In this document: positions 22,487-36,503 of the stretch, in pieces | How the letters are laid out: every line of letters begins with the position of its first letter | Position numbering within the stretch: the stretch's first letter is position 1 | Origin: Cristatella mucedo | Taxonomy: Eukaryota > Bryozoa > Phylactolaemata > Cristatellidae | Reading direction: 5' to 3' | Length of the DNA stretch: 62,000 nucleotides | Assembly: GCA_009760855.2 (NCBI GenBank) | Contig: WPIO01000030.1 | Location: 3,975,001 to 4,037,000 of the forward strand | Made by a program: the position numbers and the translations under genes | Notes under the pieces: model-generated | Databases searched by the model: none | The model's input: the letters and a program-made list of their open reading frames with translations, nothing else | Told to the model about the DNA's origin: nothing

Positions 22487-23490
22487 AATAATAATAAAAG
22501 TATTAAAGCATTTATGTAGCACCCTCAGAGAATTAAATCTCTTTCTAGGCATTTTACATATGCTCTAAAGGAAGCGTATCAATTAGGTTTATCATGCACA
22601 GTGGCAGTTCGCATAAGAGCACGAGGGGTAATTCACATGTACCCAGAAAATGCAATGAGAAACATGTGGGTAAATTTTTTTTTACATGTCGCTGACAGGA
22701 GATGTCGTGTCTTTATTTTGGAGTGACTGCCTGGTTTTTGGAACCATTAAAACTAAAGTCAGGCTTCCACAGGATTTGAGACTGTTTAAAAAATCTTAAA
22801 TTGTTATAAAATTACTATTAAGGCTAAATGACTTGAATCAGAAAAGCGGGTGTTAAGACACCTAGCCTAATCGGGTAGTAGTTCGGAATTATAGGCTGGA
22901 GCAAGAAAATAAACCGATGTAAAAGTTAGTGACGAGATATTTAAGCCGATATAGTACTTTATGGGGAGCCAGTGCAGGTCGGCGAGAAGTGGTTTAATGT
23001 AGCAACCACGATATTCACGACAGACAAGCGTAGCTGCAGAGTTTTGTAGCAACTGTAAGTCCATTACTACCAGGCCGGATTACCTAAGAGTAGCGAGTTA
23101 CAGAAGTCGAAATCGGACATCCCAAATGCAAGGATTAACTTGGATGTGCCTTCCTTCTCTTAGCAGGTAAAAACTTCAATTTTACGACTTTAAATTTGTA
23201 ATGTTTGTATATGAAGCTGATGCTAAAAAGTCACTTTGGAACAGGCCGCCCAGATTGCGTGCCGTTGACATAGAAGATGTGATAGCCGAGCCCGTTTTGA
23301 GAGTTAGTTTTTTCATCTACTGAGCTATCATTAGGTTAGCCCAACAATAGTTTCACTATCTTGCTATCTGCAGCAAATGTGTGAAATTGCTTTCCCTTCA
23401 AAAAACAAAATCTTAGCAATACACGCAGCTAGGGAGTTGAGAGAATGTGATGTGCTAGAAACTCCGGAGGGATGACTGCACAAGTACGAT
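22487..23490 (-). mobile_element. L2-type LINE copy, degraded
   Basis: This is a minus-strand copy whose 3' end is at the low-coordinate side. It has AATAATAATA (reverse of the TTA tail), then the terminal hairpin at about 22520-22556. Further in, 22867-23064 still reads the C-terminal reverse transcriptase segment, with LLQNSAATLVCRE, LLADLHWLPIK and LAPAY matching the intact copy. The match weakens toward 23490 near the sequence that follows the YADD box. Part of the 3' coding region is missing or shifted, and no frame is intact. Confidence 0.85.
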
Positions 23491-23679
23491 CTAGTTCTAT
23501 TAGCAAATGATTGGTGAAATGCCGAGCAGCGAGCAATCGTCAAGCTAGCGTAGTGGCTTAAAGCACTGCATTTCATGCCCCGCTACGAATATCTGACTCT
23601 AATCTAGTCTTTCCCCTGCTGTGTATCGAGAAGCTCACCGATTATCATTGATGCAGCGTGTTGACCGTGCAGATGGTCA

Positions 23680-23748
23680 AGCTCTCTCTCTCTCTCTCTC
23701 CTTCTCTCCCTCTCTTTCTGTCTCTCTCTCTCTCTTCCTCCCTCTTTT
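23680..23748. repeat. CT-rich lead-in to the hexamer array
   Basis: Irregular CT, CCT and TTC sequence flanks the CTCTGT array on its left. Confidence 0.85.
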
Positions 23749-25396
<1,648 letters not shown>

Positions 25397-27989
25397 CCTC
25401 AGGGGAGGCTTGTGTACAGTTATAGTAGTGAAAGTGCTACGAACTTCTGCTTCGCTTACTTATGAACCGTCGGTTGAGCAGGGGGTGAAAAGAAATCGCA
25501 GTGCGGTGGCGTATTATTACGCCTAATACGCAGCAAAGTAATGAGCACTTCTCAGGTCTGTCTGGGCGGCTGCGTTCTAATTGCGATCTGTAAGCCAGGC
25601 GTATAGTATAGTAAGTAAAGTTGACGTAACGCAAACTTCCCCAGCGCCAATTAGTTAAAGTCGCCGGGACGATGTGTGCGTGAATTCTGCAGCAGGTTCT
25701 GCGGTCTCGGATCCGTTGCCCCAGCGATGCTGCGAATAGGAGCCGCTAGCAGCAATTAGCTTGCGGTCAATGAAGCCGTATGCTCAGCCGTTGGCTCGAC
25801 AATGACCGAGGTGGTCTAGCAGGCGGCTGCAGAGGCATGCAAGCTCTTGCAAGTAAACAGGAGCAACAAAGACCGCTGCGAGCCAGACAATCATTTCTAC
25901 CGCCGGACCTGTCCTAGCCAGTTGACTTTATGCCATAGGGTCAAGCGGTGTATTTCCCGCTGTCCTGACATTGCTGTGAATCATCATGTGCCGCACCGTA
26001 CTCAAACCGCGACGCCTTTTGTCTCAGCAGCACGCGAGCGCGTACTGACTACGCCGCCGCAGATTTGACGGATGGCGGCAGCTTCGCGACACTTCCAAGC
26101 ACGCGCCATCTCGACTTTAGGACAGAGTCGACGCGAATACCGTCGCTACAGTGCGACGACGGAGAAGTGCGGCCAGAGGCTGTGCGGCACGTTTTTTCCA
26201 AGTAGCTAAACTGTTAAAGGTTTGAATGGGACCCGCGAGAGAGCAGGTGCGAGCTTGCTCGGCCATTTCAGCCGCTCTCCTACCCGCGTAGCAAATGCGC
26301 TTGCGCCAGCGCAGCGCCTGTATCGTCGGCTTCGCTAGGGTTTCGCCCGGAACTAAAAATCGCTGACGTCGGGGCAAATCGTCGAAGGCGGCCGTCTCAA
26401 GCCTCGCGAGCGGGAAAAGTCCGCAATAAAGAAGCCAGAAGGTGTTACTCGTTGCGCTGGCCCAAGCTTCGGCGTCAAAGCTTCGCAGGCGACACATGCC
26501 GCAGAGCTTTCAAGTCCAGAGTGGTGGCCGGGGGGAAGGCGCCACTGCGAGAAGAGCTCCATCCATCCGAGCGGAATAGCCCGCGAAACCGTTGCGTAGC
26601 TGCAAAGAAGGGTCGGCGCAGCTGCGAGCGCCCATCGCCGTAGAGCTAGGCGATGGAGCGAGGCCCTCGGCCGAGCGGCGTGCACCTGTCCGAGGCGTGC
26701 GCCGCGCTTCCGTTCGATGCCCGCTCGCTCGATAGGCGAGATAATCGAAGCTCTCGCTCGGACGCTGTTTTCCGACGGTTTCACGCGAGAGCGGGCGGGG
26801 CGCTGCCCAGCTGGCAAAGTTGCAACGGGCGAGAGGCGTAGCGAGACCGCTCTAAAATTGAAGCGCGCGAGAGCGAACTCGCTGCTCGCAGAGCGACTCC
26901 AGACGGCCAACGGCGCCCGGCCGTCTGTCGGCCGGTTGTCGAAGCGAACGCAGCTAGCCTCGAGCGGGCTGGCGGTGCATCGACAATAGGGGGCGCTGCC
27001 AGCACTCCTCTCGCTGAACCTCGGCCAGCCGATAGGGCCGGCGCGTCGCCGCGGTCCTGCGAGCGCGCGACGGTAGTCAGATGGCAGCCTTTTCTTTAGC
27101 TAATTTCACCAGCCGAGACCGCTCGATTTGGCCGTTTCCCCCTACCTTACCCGTAGCGGATCGAGCCGCCGCAAAATGCTGGCGGTCGCACCTTCGACCA
27201 CTCGCCTTTCAGAGCGGCGCTCCGTCATGCAGAGGAATGCACGAGAAAGTGGTGCCATCCGCTTTTCTCAGACGCTCATAGCGAGGAGTCAGGAGAGCAG
27301 GCCAGCGAGAAATGCCCACTAAATCCGCCTTCGAGGGCTTCGAAGCGCAATTGGCGATAGCTCAGCTGAAATGACTGCCGGGGAGAGATGGGCACCGCCT
27401 GGCCGTCGTCGGCGATATCCTGTTTCCCAAAAAGAGCTCACTCGTCAATTTGGCTTCTGGCGAGAAGGTATGAAATCGCCAAAGGTTCGGCGTGCGTTCC
27501 AGCAGAAGTAAATTCAGCGGGAGTGCAGAGAGCCAGAGGGCCCTCGCCTTTCTGGGCTCACTCTTTGACCTCACTCTTTGACCAGCGGCAGCCATGGCAC
27601 GCGTGCCTTGCCATACAAAACACGGTACCGAAGACAGCACACGTCGTCGCAACTCAAGAATAATGCATGCGAGCGTCGGCGCATGGTTTGGTAAAGTCAC
27701 CGAAATGGCTTTTGAGCGGCGGCAACGATTGACAGCGCATTCAGTTTTCTAGTGAGGAGACTCGTGGCACAGGAACGCCGAAGCCATCAAAGCATCTGGA
27801 GCAACACCGCTAGTAAGGTAGGAAGAAGCCATTGATAGCCCAAAAGATCAACCTGTCGAGCCTCGGTCTCGTATCCTGAAACCACGACGATGCTGTCGCC
27901 GCACGCGACGCGTGCCTAGTATCCAAGATTTTCGGACTGAGCTTATGTCGTTGTGTGGATTAATCGCGAACGTTTCGTGCCGCTTTTCG

Positions 27990-28165
27990 GAAAAATACTA
28001 GCCGATTTCACAGCCCCTTTTGTATAGCAACAGAAGAGCCTTTACGGCTGTAACCACCGCTAGCAGCGCAAGAAAAAATCGCCCACTGCACAGGATTCGA
28101 TCCACGACGTCGGGACGGGGTCGACGCGGCGAGATCTCAGCTCAGCCAACTCGGCGCAGCTGTGA
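27990..28165 (-). mobile_element. tRNA-derived SINE, family 1
   Basis: Read on the minus strand, it has a B box near 28090-28102 (a GATTCGATCC-like complement), the AGCCGTAAAGGCTC body near 28040, a CTCTTCTGTTGCTATAC segment, and a GAAATCGGCTAGTA end near 27997. All blocks are in the family order. The tRNA-like head has an extra GGTCGACGCG-like stretch compared with other copies. Confidence 0.8.
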
Positions 28166-28283
28166 GGATCTCTCTGCCTAGATGTTAGACTCGCGCAGCT
28201 CCTGGATTTACGAGGAGGTCATGAGTAGGTCAATTGAAGCTCAAGCATCGCTCCGCATCCATTTGCTGAGAGCGCAGCGAGCT

Positions 28284-28360
28284 CGACGAAAAGTGAACGT
28301 GACGCGAAGTCACGTGCACGTGACGCACGTGAACGTGACGTACGCGACGAAAAGTGAACG
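28284..28360. promoter_or_regulatory. Cluster of three CACGTG boxes between direct repeats
   Basis: The palindrome CACGTG occurs at 28311, 28317 and 28326, embedded in further ACGTGA motifs. The cluster is bounded by two identical 16-base direct repeats (CGACGAAAAGTGAACG) at 28284 and 28345. CACGTG is the core recognised by many bHLH factors. Density within 21 bases in a CpG-rich block suggests a regulatory site, but a local short repeat is an equally possible origin. Confidence 0.35.
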
Positions 28361-28500
28361 CGCTCGGTTAGTAAGAAGAAAGGCCGCCGTGCGCGCCGTC
28401 GCGAGCACGGCGTTTTCGAAACCGCATTGAAGACAACGTTTGCGGACAGGCTTCCGGAAACCAGCTCAGAAACGCTCGCCACTGTGCCGGCCTTTCTGAA

Positions 28501-29160
28501 TAATTGGCGAAGCGGCTTTGGAGTGTGAACCCGTTGACGGCCGCTTCGTCGACTGCCTTACACGACCGTCATCATTACTTCTATCGCGCCGGTATCCACA
28601 AGAAGGCTACCGTCGTTTATAGCCTTTCCGGCAAGAAAATGAAAACATTCGGAGTGACGTTGAATGACGCCGGTACCGTAGAGTCATTGCTTTAGGCGGC
28701 CATCGGTTGTACTCTTCCCGCTAACCCCGTGAGCACCTAAGCGCCCATTTCTCGAATGTTCTTTCAAACGTGCCTTCATTCGCGCCTAGGACTACTCGTA
28801 TTCTGTTGTGCCGGCTTGTACCAGCATGCGGTGCTAGTTGCGCTGACTCGCACCGATTGGCCAGCGGTGGATGCGAAGGCAGAGGAGGGGAAGGAGGAGG
28901 TCTAGGGATGGGCCGCTTGTCCAACACTGTCCGACTTCTCAGAGCCTATCTCGCGCTCGCAGCGACTGACTGTCTGACGTCCGAAATCGTTTTTAGTTGC
29001 TGCGACGGCTTCTCCACTTATTGGCTCGCCGGCCACATATTGAGCCCACGGCCACCGTCCCTGGTACTACGACTTCGCACGCTTCGGCAGTCGGCCACGT
29101 GCGGGACGCACTTCAGCGACCGGCGGCGTCGTCTTCTGAAGGATGCCTTTTACTAATTTA
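28501..29160. other. Unassigned sequence
   Basis: No gene is recognised. Small open frames at 28504-28695 and 28770-29156 (+) lack domains. Confidence 0.4.
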
Positions 29161-29164
29161 AGTA

Positions 29165-29290
29165 TATACATATATGAATACATATAATTCACTTGCATAG
29201 CACCCTAAGAGAAATTAATCTCTTTTCAGGTGTTTCACATATCCCATGGGGTCGAGCCCACGACCCTTGCGACGAAATGCATTCATCTAC
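29165..29290 (-). mobile_element. tRNA-derived SINE, family 2, with L2-like tail
   Basis: On the minus strand the head contains TCGTGGGCTCGACCCCATGG (about 29247-29266), then a tail hairpin with AAACACCTGAAAAGAGATT and TCTCTTAGGGTGCTATGC (about 29198-29235), then an AT-rich 3' end with TATACATA. The order matches the copy at 7105. It stands next to, but separate from, the L2 copy starting at 29298. Confidence 0.7.
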
Positions 29291-29297
29291 CTTAAAA

Positions 29298-30352
29298 TAA
29301 TAACAATAATACATTTGATATAGCGCGCTCAGAGAACTCAATCTCTTTCTATGTAGTTAAAATTTGCTGCAAAGGAAGCACGATTGAATGGTTAATGTAA
29401 GCATGCTCAATAAACAGCAATAATAACAAGGTTAAGGTGACATGCGCAGGGTCAGCATGCATAACCACATAAAGGTTGAATTGCAGGGACCCACTAAATG
29501 CTTCGATAAATATGTGCGTTTTCAGTTTCTTTTTAAATGTGGTCAAGTGAGATGTCGTGACGTAATTCGAAAGTTAGTTCCAGGCTTTGGGAGCATACGA
29601 ACTAAAGGCATTGTCTCCGAAGGATTTGAGGTTTGTACGAGGTATAGGTAAACAATCAGATTTCGAAAAGCTGGTAGTATGATGTTTAGCCTGGTGGTCA
29701 AGTCATGGGAGGTCGTGACACCAGTCGGAAGTGAGTTCCGGGCTTTGAGAGCATGCGAACTAAAGACATGGTCTCCGAAGGATTTGAGGTTCGTACGAGG
29801 CATAGGTAAACGATTCGTAACAGAAAAGCGGGTGGGACGATGCTTAACGAGGTGGGGAAGTAGATCTGATAGGTAGGCTGGAGCCAAAGAATGAAGGGAC
29901 CTAGACGTGAGTGACAAAAACCTTGAAATAAGGAAGATCGCTGCGTTGCTTGACTGGGACCCAGTGCAGGTCGACGAGAAGTGGTGAGATGTGGCAACCG
30001 CAACGCTCACGACAAACAAGCCTAGCTGCAGAGTTTTGCACCAGCTGTTAGTGCCTGATTGCACAGGCCGGTAGATCAGCAAGCAATGAGTTGCAGAAGT
30101 CAATACGGGATGTCACAAATGCATGGACCAACTTAAATGTGGTATCCCTGTCTAAACGAGCCCGAATTTTAGCAATGTTACGTAGCTTAAAGTAGGCAGA
30201 CTTGACTGTGGAGCTGATGTGGCCGTGAAATTAAAGGCCACTTAGGAACAGGACATCTAGATTTTGTGCAGATGTAACTGGAGATATGCTAGCAGAGCCG
30301 ATTTTGAGCGTTAACCTTTCCAATTTCCGAATCACACTCGGCTTACTCATAA
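29298..30352 (-). mobile_element. L2-type LINE copy with internal duplication
   Basis: This minus-strand copy has its TTA-type tail at about 29298-29312 and terminal hairpin at about 29313-29352. It covers the C-terminal ORF (LAPAYLSDLLPH and PRTNLKSFGD matches) and reaches the segment around VIQKLERL of the intact ORF near 30300-30345. The segment encoding the last part of the ORF is present twice, at about 29539-29693 and 29694-29850, with clear divergence between the two. No frame is intact. Confidence 0.85.
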
Positions 30353-31667
30353 CCTTGACCTTGGTCGGGGCTAGCCCCTTAATCATTGGGTCAGACCTGA
30401 GTCAAGCGATTGATCTCCAACGTCATGTATGCCCGCGAATTAATCGTCTCGGAAGGCGTCGTCGCGATCGTCAAAGGTGATCATCACACTCGTGCATGCG
30501 AAAGGCATATGCAGCAGTCGGATCCTCGGGCTCACCTCGGGCTAGCAAGCGGCTTTCCGCATCCGACGAGTCGTCTAAACGTGAGGCGATCGGCGGCGAG
30601 AAATCACATCCGAAAAGACGGCGGCTCGCTCACTGCACCCTACCTCATTCTGGGGGCGATTTGTGGCGGCGGCGGGCTTCGGAGAGCTACGGAGCGCATC
30701 GAAGCTCACCGCCGGGCGCGACCGGAAGCGGAGCGCTGCAACCTACCCGCGCTACGCCGGGAGGCGAGCGGCCAGCTGGTGCGCTGTTATTTCGCGATGG
30801 TGGGAGATGTTATTGTACGGGGTCGTTGCAGCTTTACTCTGATGGCATTCAGCCGCGGCATTGTTTTCGCTCATCGCTACCCACGCTAGTTTACCTAGAC
30901 GGCCGCTCGCGCGAACGATTGGGCGACGGCAGTTTTCCAAAGCTCCTCCCACTCGCCCTCAGTCAGTCCGTATTGCGATCCCTTCCAGTGAGGTCCGCAA
31001 GAGCCGTCACCTGTAGTCATCATTTACGGTCGTACGAGGTGCGCTGGCGCGGCGCCCCGCACCGATGCCTCACCTGAGCGGCAGGTGGGCGGAGTAACGT
31101 GCGGCTGCACCCTCCGTCTACCTGCAACGCTAGCACGGTGAACTTTGACTCTCTCGAGGTTGCCCCTGGTGTAGAGGGAGCGGCTGCGGCGGCCTCGGCG
31201 TTCCCCGGAGTGCTTCCTTCCCGCCAGGCATCTGTTGGCGGGGCGCGCTGTCGGGTGCCGGATATCGTACCGAGCTGCTGCGAGGACATGCGCGTCGCCT
31301 AGCAGGAGCGGCCGGCGGCGATCTCAGTCGACGGTTTGAACCGCACTCGAGCAGCAGCCGAGATGGGAGACTATCGGCGGCGCCGGTAAGAGGTCCTCGG
31401 CGGTGCGCGTTCGCCGCGCCCGACGCCCAGAGCTTCCGCGCCGGCTGGCGGCTGGGCGGGCACCTCGCTCGAGTCCGCTGCCCTCACTCGCATTGGCCGC
31501 CGAGGGGCGACGCGCGCCAGCCGCTCCTCGCCACGAACAGGCGAAAAGGCACTGCCGTGCCTAGCCCGAGTGCCGCAGCCGGTCTAGGGTCGTGGGGGCG
31601 GGGTCGTTGGGCCGCAGTCGCCGTTGGCGCTGTCGCCGTTGGCGCCTCCGCCATCGCCGCCTTTCTG

Positions 31668-31913
<246 letters not shown>

Positions 31914-34900
31914 ATCCCACGCATAGTAGGCGCGTCTTCCTACCCGTCTTCTTAGATCGTCGGTGCGCGATAGCTACAGACGCATGCACGCTGGTGTATC
32001 GCCCTTTCGCCGCCGAGCGCCGCCGGAGGCGGCGCTCGGCCCCACCATGGGCGCTCCCGGGCGCTCGCTACGCTCTCGGCGCACACGGCAGCTCGGTTGC
32101 TCAGTTGCAGCTCGCCACCGAAGCCGCCGACGGTCCGGTCGCTGCTGTGGAGCGCACTTCTGGCTATCGTCCTGCGATCGTCGAACGTCGTCGCTCGCGG
32201 TACGTTGCGTCGCGCCCCAGAGCCGCTGTTGTCGCCCAGAGCCGCCGCAGAGCCAGCGGCCCGCCGTGCGGCCGGCGGCATCGTGCGGTGGCGAAGAGCG
32301 CTCGGTGGGACCAGCCACTTGCTACGCCTGGCGTCTCGCTGAACAGCTAGCTGCCGCTGCAACGTGGCGGAGGCGAGACGCTGGGGGCTGACGGAGGGTG
32401 GCAAAGCCGACAGCCTTTTGGTGAAAGACGGACGGATGGGTGCCGGTCGCAGCTGAGAGCCGACGCGGTTGCTGCAGAGCTCTCGAATTCAGCACAGCCT
32501 CTCATTTAGCGCTCAATAGAGCTTCGCCGCCTAAATCCCTCCCTCCCTCCCTCCCTCCTCCGAAGATGGCCCCTCGTTCGAAAGCCGCACGAATGGGGAG
32601 GGGCCGCGCCCTAGCGGGCAGGGTGGCGCGAGAGGCCTCGTCGACCGGCGGCTTCAATCGCCGGAGTGGCGGAGGTCCGATAGGCGAGCTACAGCCCGAC
32701 CGGCTGCCGTCGGGCCGACCGCAAGGACCGAGGTCGCTCAGCTGTCGTCGGGCCGGGCCGCGAGGGCAGCTTCGGACGGTCGGCAGCGTTCGTTCGCGGC
32801 CGCCACTCGCCAACGCCGAATTAGTCCGTCGGATGAAGCGAACTGCACGTGCCCTCTGTGGGGTGTCGTCGTCCTCGCCGCTGCGGCCGCCGCCGTTGCC
32901 GAAAGTCACTGCCGAGCGGCGAAACCGCGCTGACGGCTCTGCTGGACGTGGCGAGCCACGACGTCGGGTTGATTCCGCCGCCGCTGATAGGCTAAACCGA
33001 CCGGCGGCGCAGCCGCTCTGACAGAGCGAACTCTCGCGAAGCCGTCGGCGGCAGACGCTCCGCTGCAGCGGCTGCGGTGGCGCAGCGCGGCCGAATTCGC
33101 AAGTTCGAACTGCCGACGCTGCCGTTAATTAATAGTTAATGAAGCTAGCAGTTGGTCCGTGCCTGAATAAACTAGCGCTATTTTATTTCAATAACAGTTT
33201 TGAGACTGTCGTTCTTTGGAAGCCGCGCCGCCATTTGTGCTGCGAAAGAAAGCTCGCCTGGTCAGCGATTAGTTCTCGTCCGGCGATCAAAGCCGGCGCT
33301 TCGCCGCTAGCCGCCACTCCAATTAGCCTTTCGGCCACGCGACCGCCGGGGCATCGCCCCCCACCCCGGCCGGCCGCGAAGTGTTAGGCCTAGGACCGGG
33401 GGGGGGGAGGAGGAGGCGATCGGCTGGCCTTCAATCAATCGGGCGTCGAGAGCCAGCACGCGCGGCGGCGCTTCGCTGAGCGAGCCGGCTGCCGCAGTCT
33501 GCCGCTTTAGCCGGAGGTGCTCTCAGCGACGAGATACCCAGTCATGCATCGCCGCTTACAGTTCTAGGTCGATCGGTTTCCCCTTTTCTGCGGTTCCGTC
33601 CCGTTCTCTACCTCGTATGCCCCATCCGTCCCTCTTCGAACCCAGTTCCTGCCCTCCGAAAGTCTGTTCATCCCTTCCTACCCCTCTCGTACTTCCCACT
33701 CGTCCCTTCGCAGTCTTGCCCACTCTCTTTCTCACTCCCCTCTCTCGCTCTCACTCCCTCTCCATCCGTCCAGCTCGCTCGCCAGGTACTAGAACTGGTC
33801 CAGCGCGAGAGCGACCTAAGCTCGGCTCGCGCTGCCGGCCGCTTCGAGGAATTCTCCGCCATTCCACGGCGCGATCCGAATAGGCGGTGCGGCTGGGGGG
33901 GGGGGTGGAGCATAGCGGCTGATTTTGATAAGAGACCGCTTTGCTGGCGCCCGTGGCCTCTTGCCTCCGCCGGCGCGCGCCGCCGAAGGGCTCGCGGAGC
34001 AAGGCAAGCTAACTTACCGCCGGCCACGTCGGCCTTTCCAGCCTGCCTCGGCTGCTCCAAAATGCTACGCTCGGGCGAGCGCAGCTGACAGCTCCGAAGC
34101 CATCCATTCACCTAGCTCGAGCTTGGCGCCAAAGGGTTGCATTTAGACCGCCACCGGCAGCGTTGCTCAGAGTAAATACGGCTATATCTCGCATAGAATG
34201 CCAGCGGTAGCCCCCGAATCGTGCGAGCTCCCGGGGGGGGGAGGGGGTGGCGCGTGCCCGCTCGCTTGTCCGCTTTCGCGGGGGCTCTCGGCATGCTTTT
34301 CGCAGCGGTGCCGCTCGGGTAGGTCCACCATCGGCGTCACGGCCACGATTGGCTCGCTCCGCTTCGCTCGCGCCGCCGCCGCCGCCGGCGGGGCGAGCGG
34401 AGCGAACCGCTGGCGGAAGCAGCCGCCGCCCGTCGCTCGAGCCGGTTGACTTTGCTCGCGATTCTGAGTCATTTCCCGACGCCTCTCCTCGGCGGCAGGC
34501 GCCGGAGAGCTGCTCACTGCACCGCGCCCGCCTCGGCAGAACTGGGGCTGTTTTTTGACGTAAGCCGAGCGCATTCCTCGCCATCGGAGCGAGCACTACC
34601 CGACCTGGCGCGAACAGGCGATCTTCCCGAAGCCGGGGCTATGCTGCCGATTAAGGGCTGTCACGCGCGCACCTGTTAACCAACCCGTGCGCTCGAGGCG
34701 TTCGCCACTTGCGAGCGACGCCCGCTGGCGGTGCTCTGTCGATTGTGCTTCGTTTGCCCTTGAGACAGGCCGAGCTCACATTGAGCGCTTCCTCCGACGG
34801 CAGCGTCTACGCACGTGAATGGTAAAGCGGAAATGTCGGCTGATGCACCAGCAGCCCTATTCATATAGTGACTGAAGAGACCTAGCTTAGCCCGTCACTT

Positions 34901-34914
34901 CCGCTTGCAGCGAG

Positions 34915-35000
34915 CGATTAGTGATTGCCCGCAGCAGGACTGGAGCCTACGATATGAGTTGTGGAATTCGAGCATGTTACCGCTAGGGCAAGGCTTCACG
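34915..35000 (-). mobile_element. Possible partial tRNA-derived SINE
   Basis: On the minus strand a tRNA-like arrangement is visible: CCCTAGCGGTAACATGCTCG as an A-box region and a GGCTCCAGTCCTGC block in place of the B box. No body or tail is convincing. It could be a truncated SINE head or chance. Confidence 0.35.
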
Positions 35001-35514
35001 GGGCACGGGGCGGGCTGCTAGTCCTTACAGCTTCGCGACGGATAATGCTTCCGGAAGCTCGGCAAGCGAGTCGCAGAGGCAGCTTCGATGTATGTCGGCG
35101 GTAGGAGAGGGCTACAGCGATCGAGAACGCCCACACCTTTGGAAAAATTGCCCGTGCACAACGTCCAGCGGTGTTCTCCTAAGCTCGAGCGGGCTATGTG
35201 CTTACAGTTAGTTTCGAGGCTTGCAGATGCACGACTGACCGCATTTCGTCTTAGAACATTTTCAACACGTGCAGCTGCTACCGGTACAAAGCCGGCTCGA
35301 AGTCGGACGCTGTGTCAAGGCGGCATTCCGTGGAGGCGGGCGGATCTCTTTCTCGTACTTGGCTCCGCTAAGATAAATTCGAAGAGCTTGGGAAGGGCTA
35401 CGGCTGACCGCAATCCGTCGTCGATTGCGCAGAAGCGAAACTTGTGGAGGACGGCTCGAAAAGCTGCCGGCTCGGCTGAAGAATTATCCGCCTGACGAGA
35501 GATGCCGCGTCGTA

Positions 35515-35765
35515 GGCCAACTTTTCGACATTTAAACAGATGCTAAAAGCTCACCTGTTCCTCGCAGCCTTTGCTACCACCATGTGAATCATCCTTTGTG
35601 TGGTTGTGCGTGCTGCAATTGTGCACGCGCGGAATTAGTAACCAGCTGACTCGCTTCTTGTCCAGTATACAGGTGCGAAAAGTGCCCAAGCAAGAGATGT
35701 GGTTGCCTGTATATTAGAACGCTATACAATTTCATTGCTATCGCTATTACCACTGCCGACCTAGA
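35515..35765 (+). mobile_element. Divergent L2-type 3' end
   Basis: The segment CATTTAAACAGATGCTAAAAG at about 35530 aligns with the end of the L2 ORF (FKRNLKT region). It is followed by sequence like the L2 3' UTR (ATCATCCTTTGTGTGGTTGTGCGTGCTG). A hairpin-like AAAGTGCCCAAGCAAGAGAT element ends near 35750 in TTGCTATCGCTATTACCA. It differs enough from the other copies to be an older copy or another subfamily. Confidence 0.5.
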
Positions 35766-36311
35766 GGTCACGGCGTGGCGCGGCCCTGATCTCGGCTCTA
35801 AGCGCGACCGTGCCTCACGCGGCGCTCAAGTCGAGTCCCACATCGAGGCTCGCGCTCGAGGCTCCACCGCTCGAGGGAGGCATTATCGCCCCCTGTACGC
35901 TAATCGTCTTAGACGACACTCCCTGGCTGTCTTGCGAGCCAGCTTTGCTGCCGCCGCCGCCGCCGCTGCTGCATGCTGCTTTTCTTCGACATAGTCGAGC
36001 ACGGCGGCGCCTGCTGCGTCTGTTGTCTACCATATTCGCAACGATATTCGCCGCTTAGGTTTTATGTGCACTATAAGAAAACTCTCCAGCCTTACACCCA
36101 CATAGTGTAACCGGTTTTTCGAATTGTAGACGGAGATGAATTGCATTACATTATTTCTAGCCTCTGAGTATGGTTTTGGGCAGCTAGCAGGGGAGGGGGT
36201 AGGCGGTGCACTAACACCGAAACTTGTTGAAGCACTTCCTGCTTCCGCTGCAGCCGCTGCGACGCTGAGTCCTGCTCGTCGGCTCGCCACTCTCAGCCGC
36301 TGCCGTTACAG

Positions 36312-36503
36312 AGACTTCGTGCACGTTCGCAAGATACAGCGCAGTATTCACGGGAGGCTTCGTGCCCAAGTGCACACCCAACGGCGTCTACGAGCCGATC
36401 CAATGCTACGACGGCTACTGCTGGTGCGTGCAGCGAGCGAATGGCCGCACCGTTCCCTACACTCGAGTCGAGGAGTCGGCACAAACCAGCAGCATGTGCG
36501 ACC
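36312..36503 (+). CDS. Thyroglobulin type-1 domain exon
   Basis: This single exon encodes one complete thyroglobulin type-1 (TY-1) domain. An acceptor TTACAG ends at 36311 and a donor GTGAGT begins at 36504. The exon is 192 bases, enters and leaves in phase 1, and so is symmetric, as is usual for extracellular modules that are shuffled. In frame it starts TSCTFARY (from 36314). It contains FVPKC, YEPIQC, the diagnostic YCWCV and NGRTVPYTR, and ends SSMCD. Six cysteines occur in the TY-1 order, consistent with three disulphides. TY-1 domains occur in nidogens, SPARC-related proteins such as SMOC and testican, and in cysteine-protease inhibitors; some inhibit cathepsins. One exon cannot say which protein this is. 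I could not place the flanking exons. The frame the raw strand offers as a longer ORF here is a different, wrong one. Confidence 0.92.

Larger units (their letters stand above)
25990..28500. other. CpG-rich block 4
   Basis: About 2.5 kb is CpG-rich. Open frames up to 185 codons occur on the minus strand (26353-26910), but neither strand shows a domain. A family 1 SINE interrupts it at 27990-28165. A cluster of CACGTG boxes lies at 28311-28331. Confidence 0.45.
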
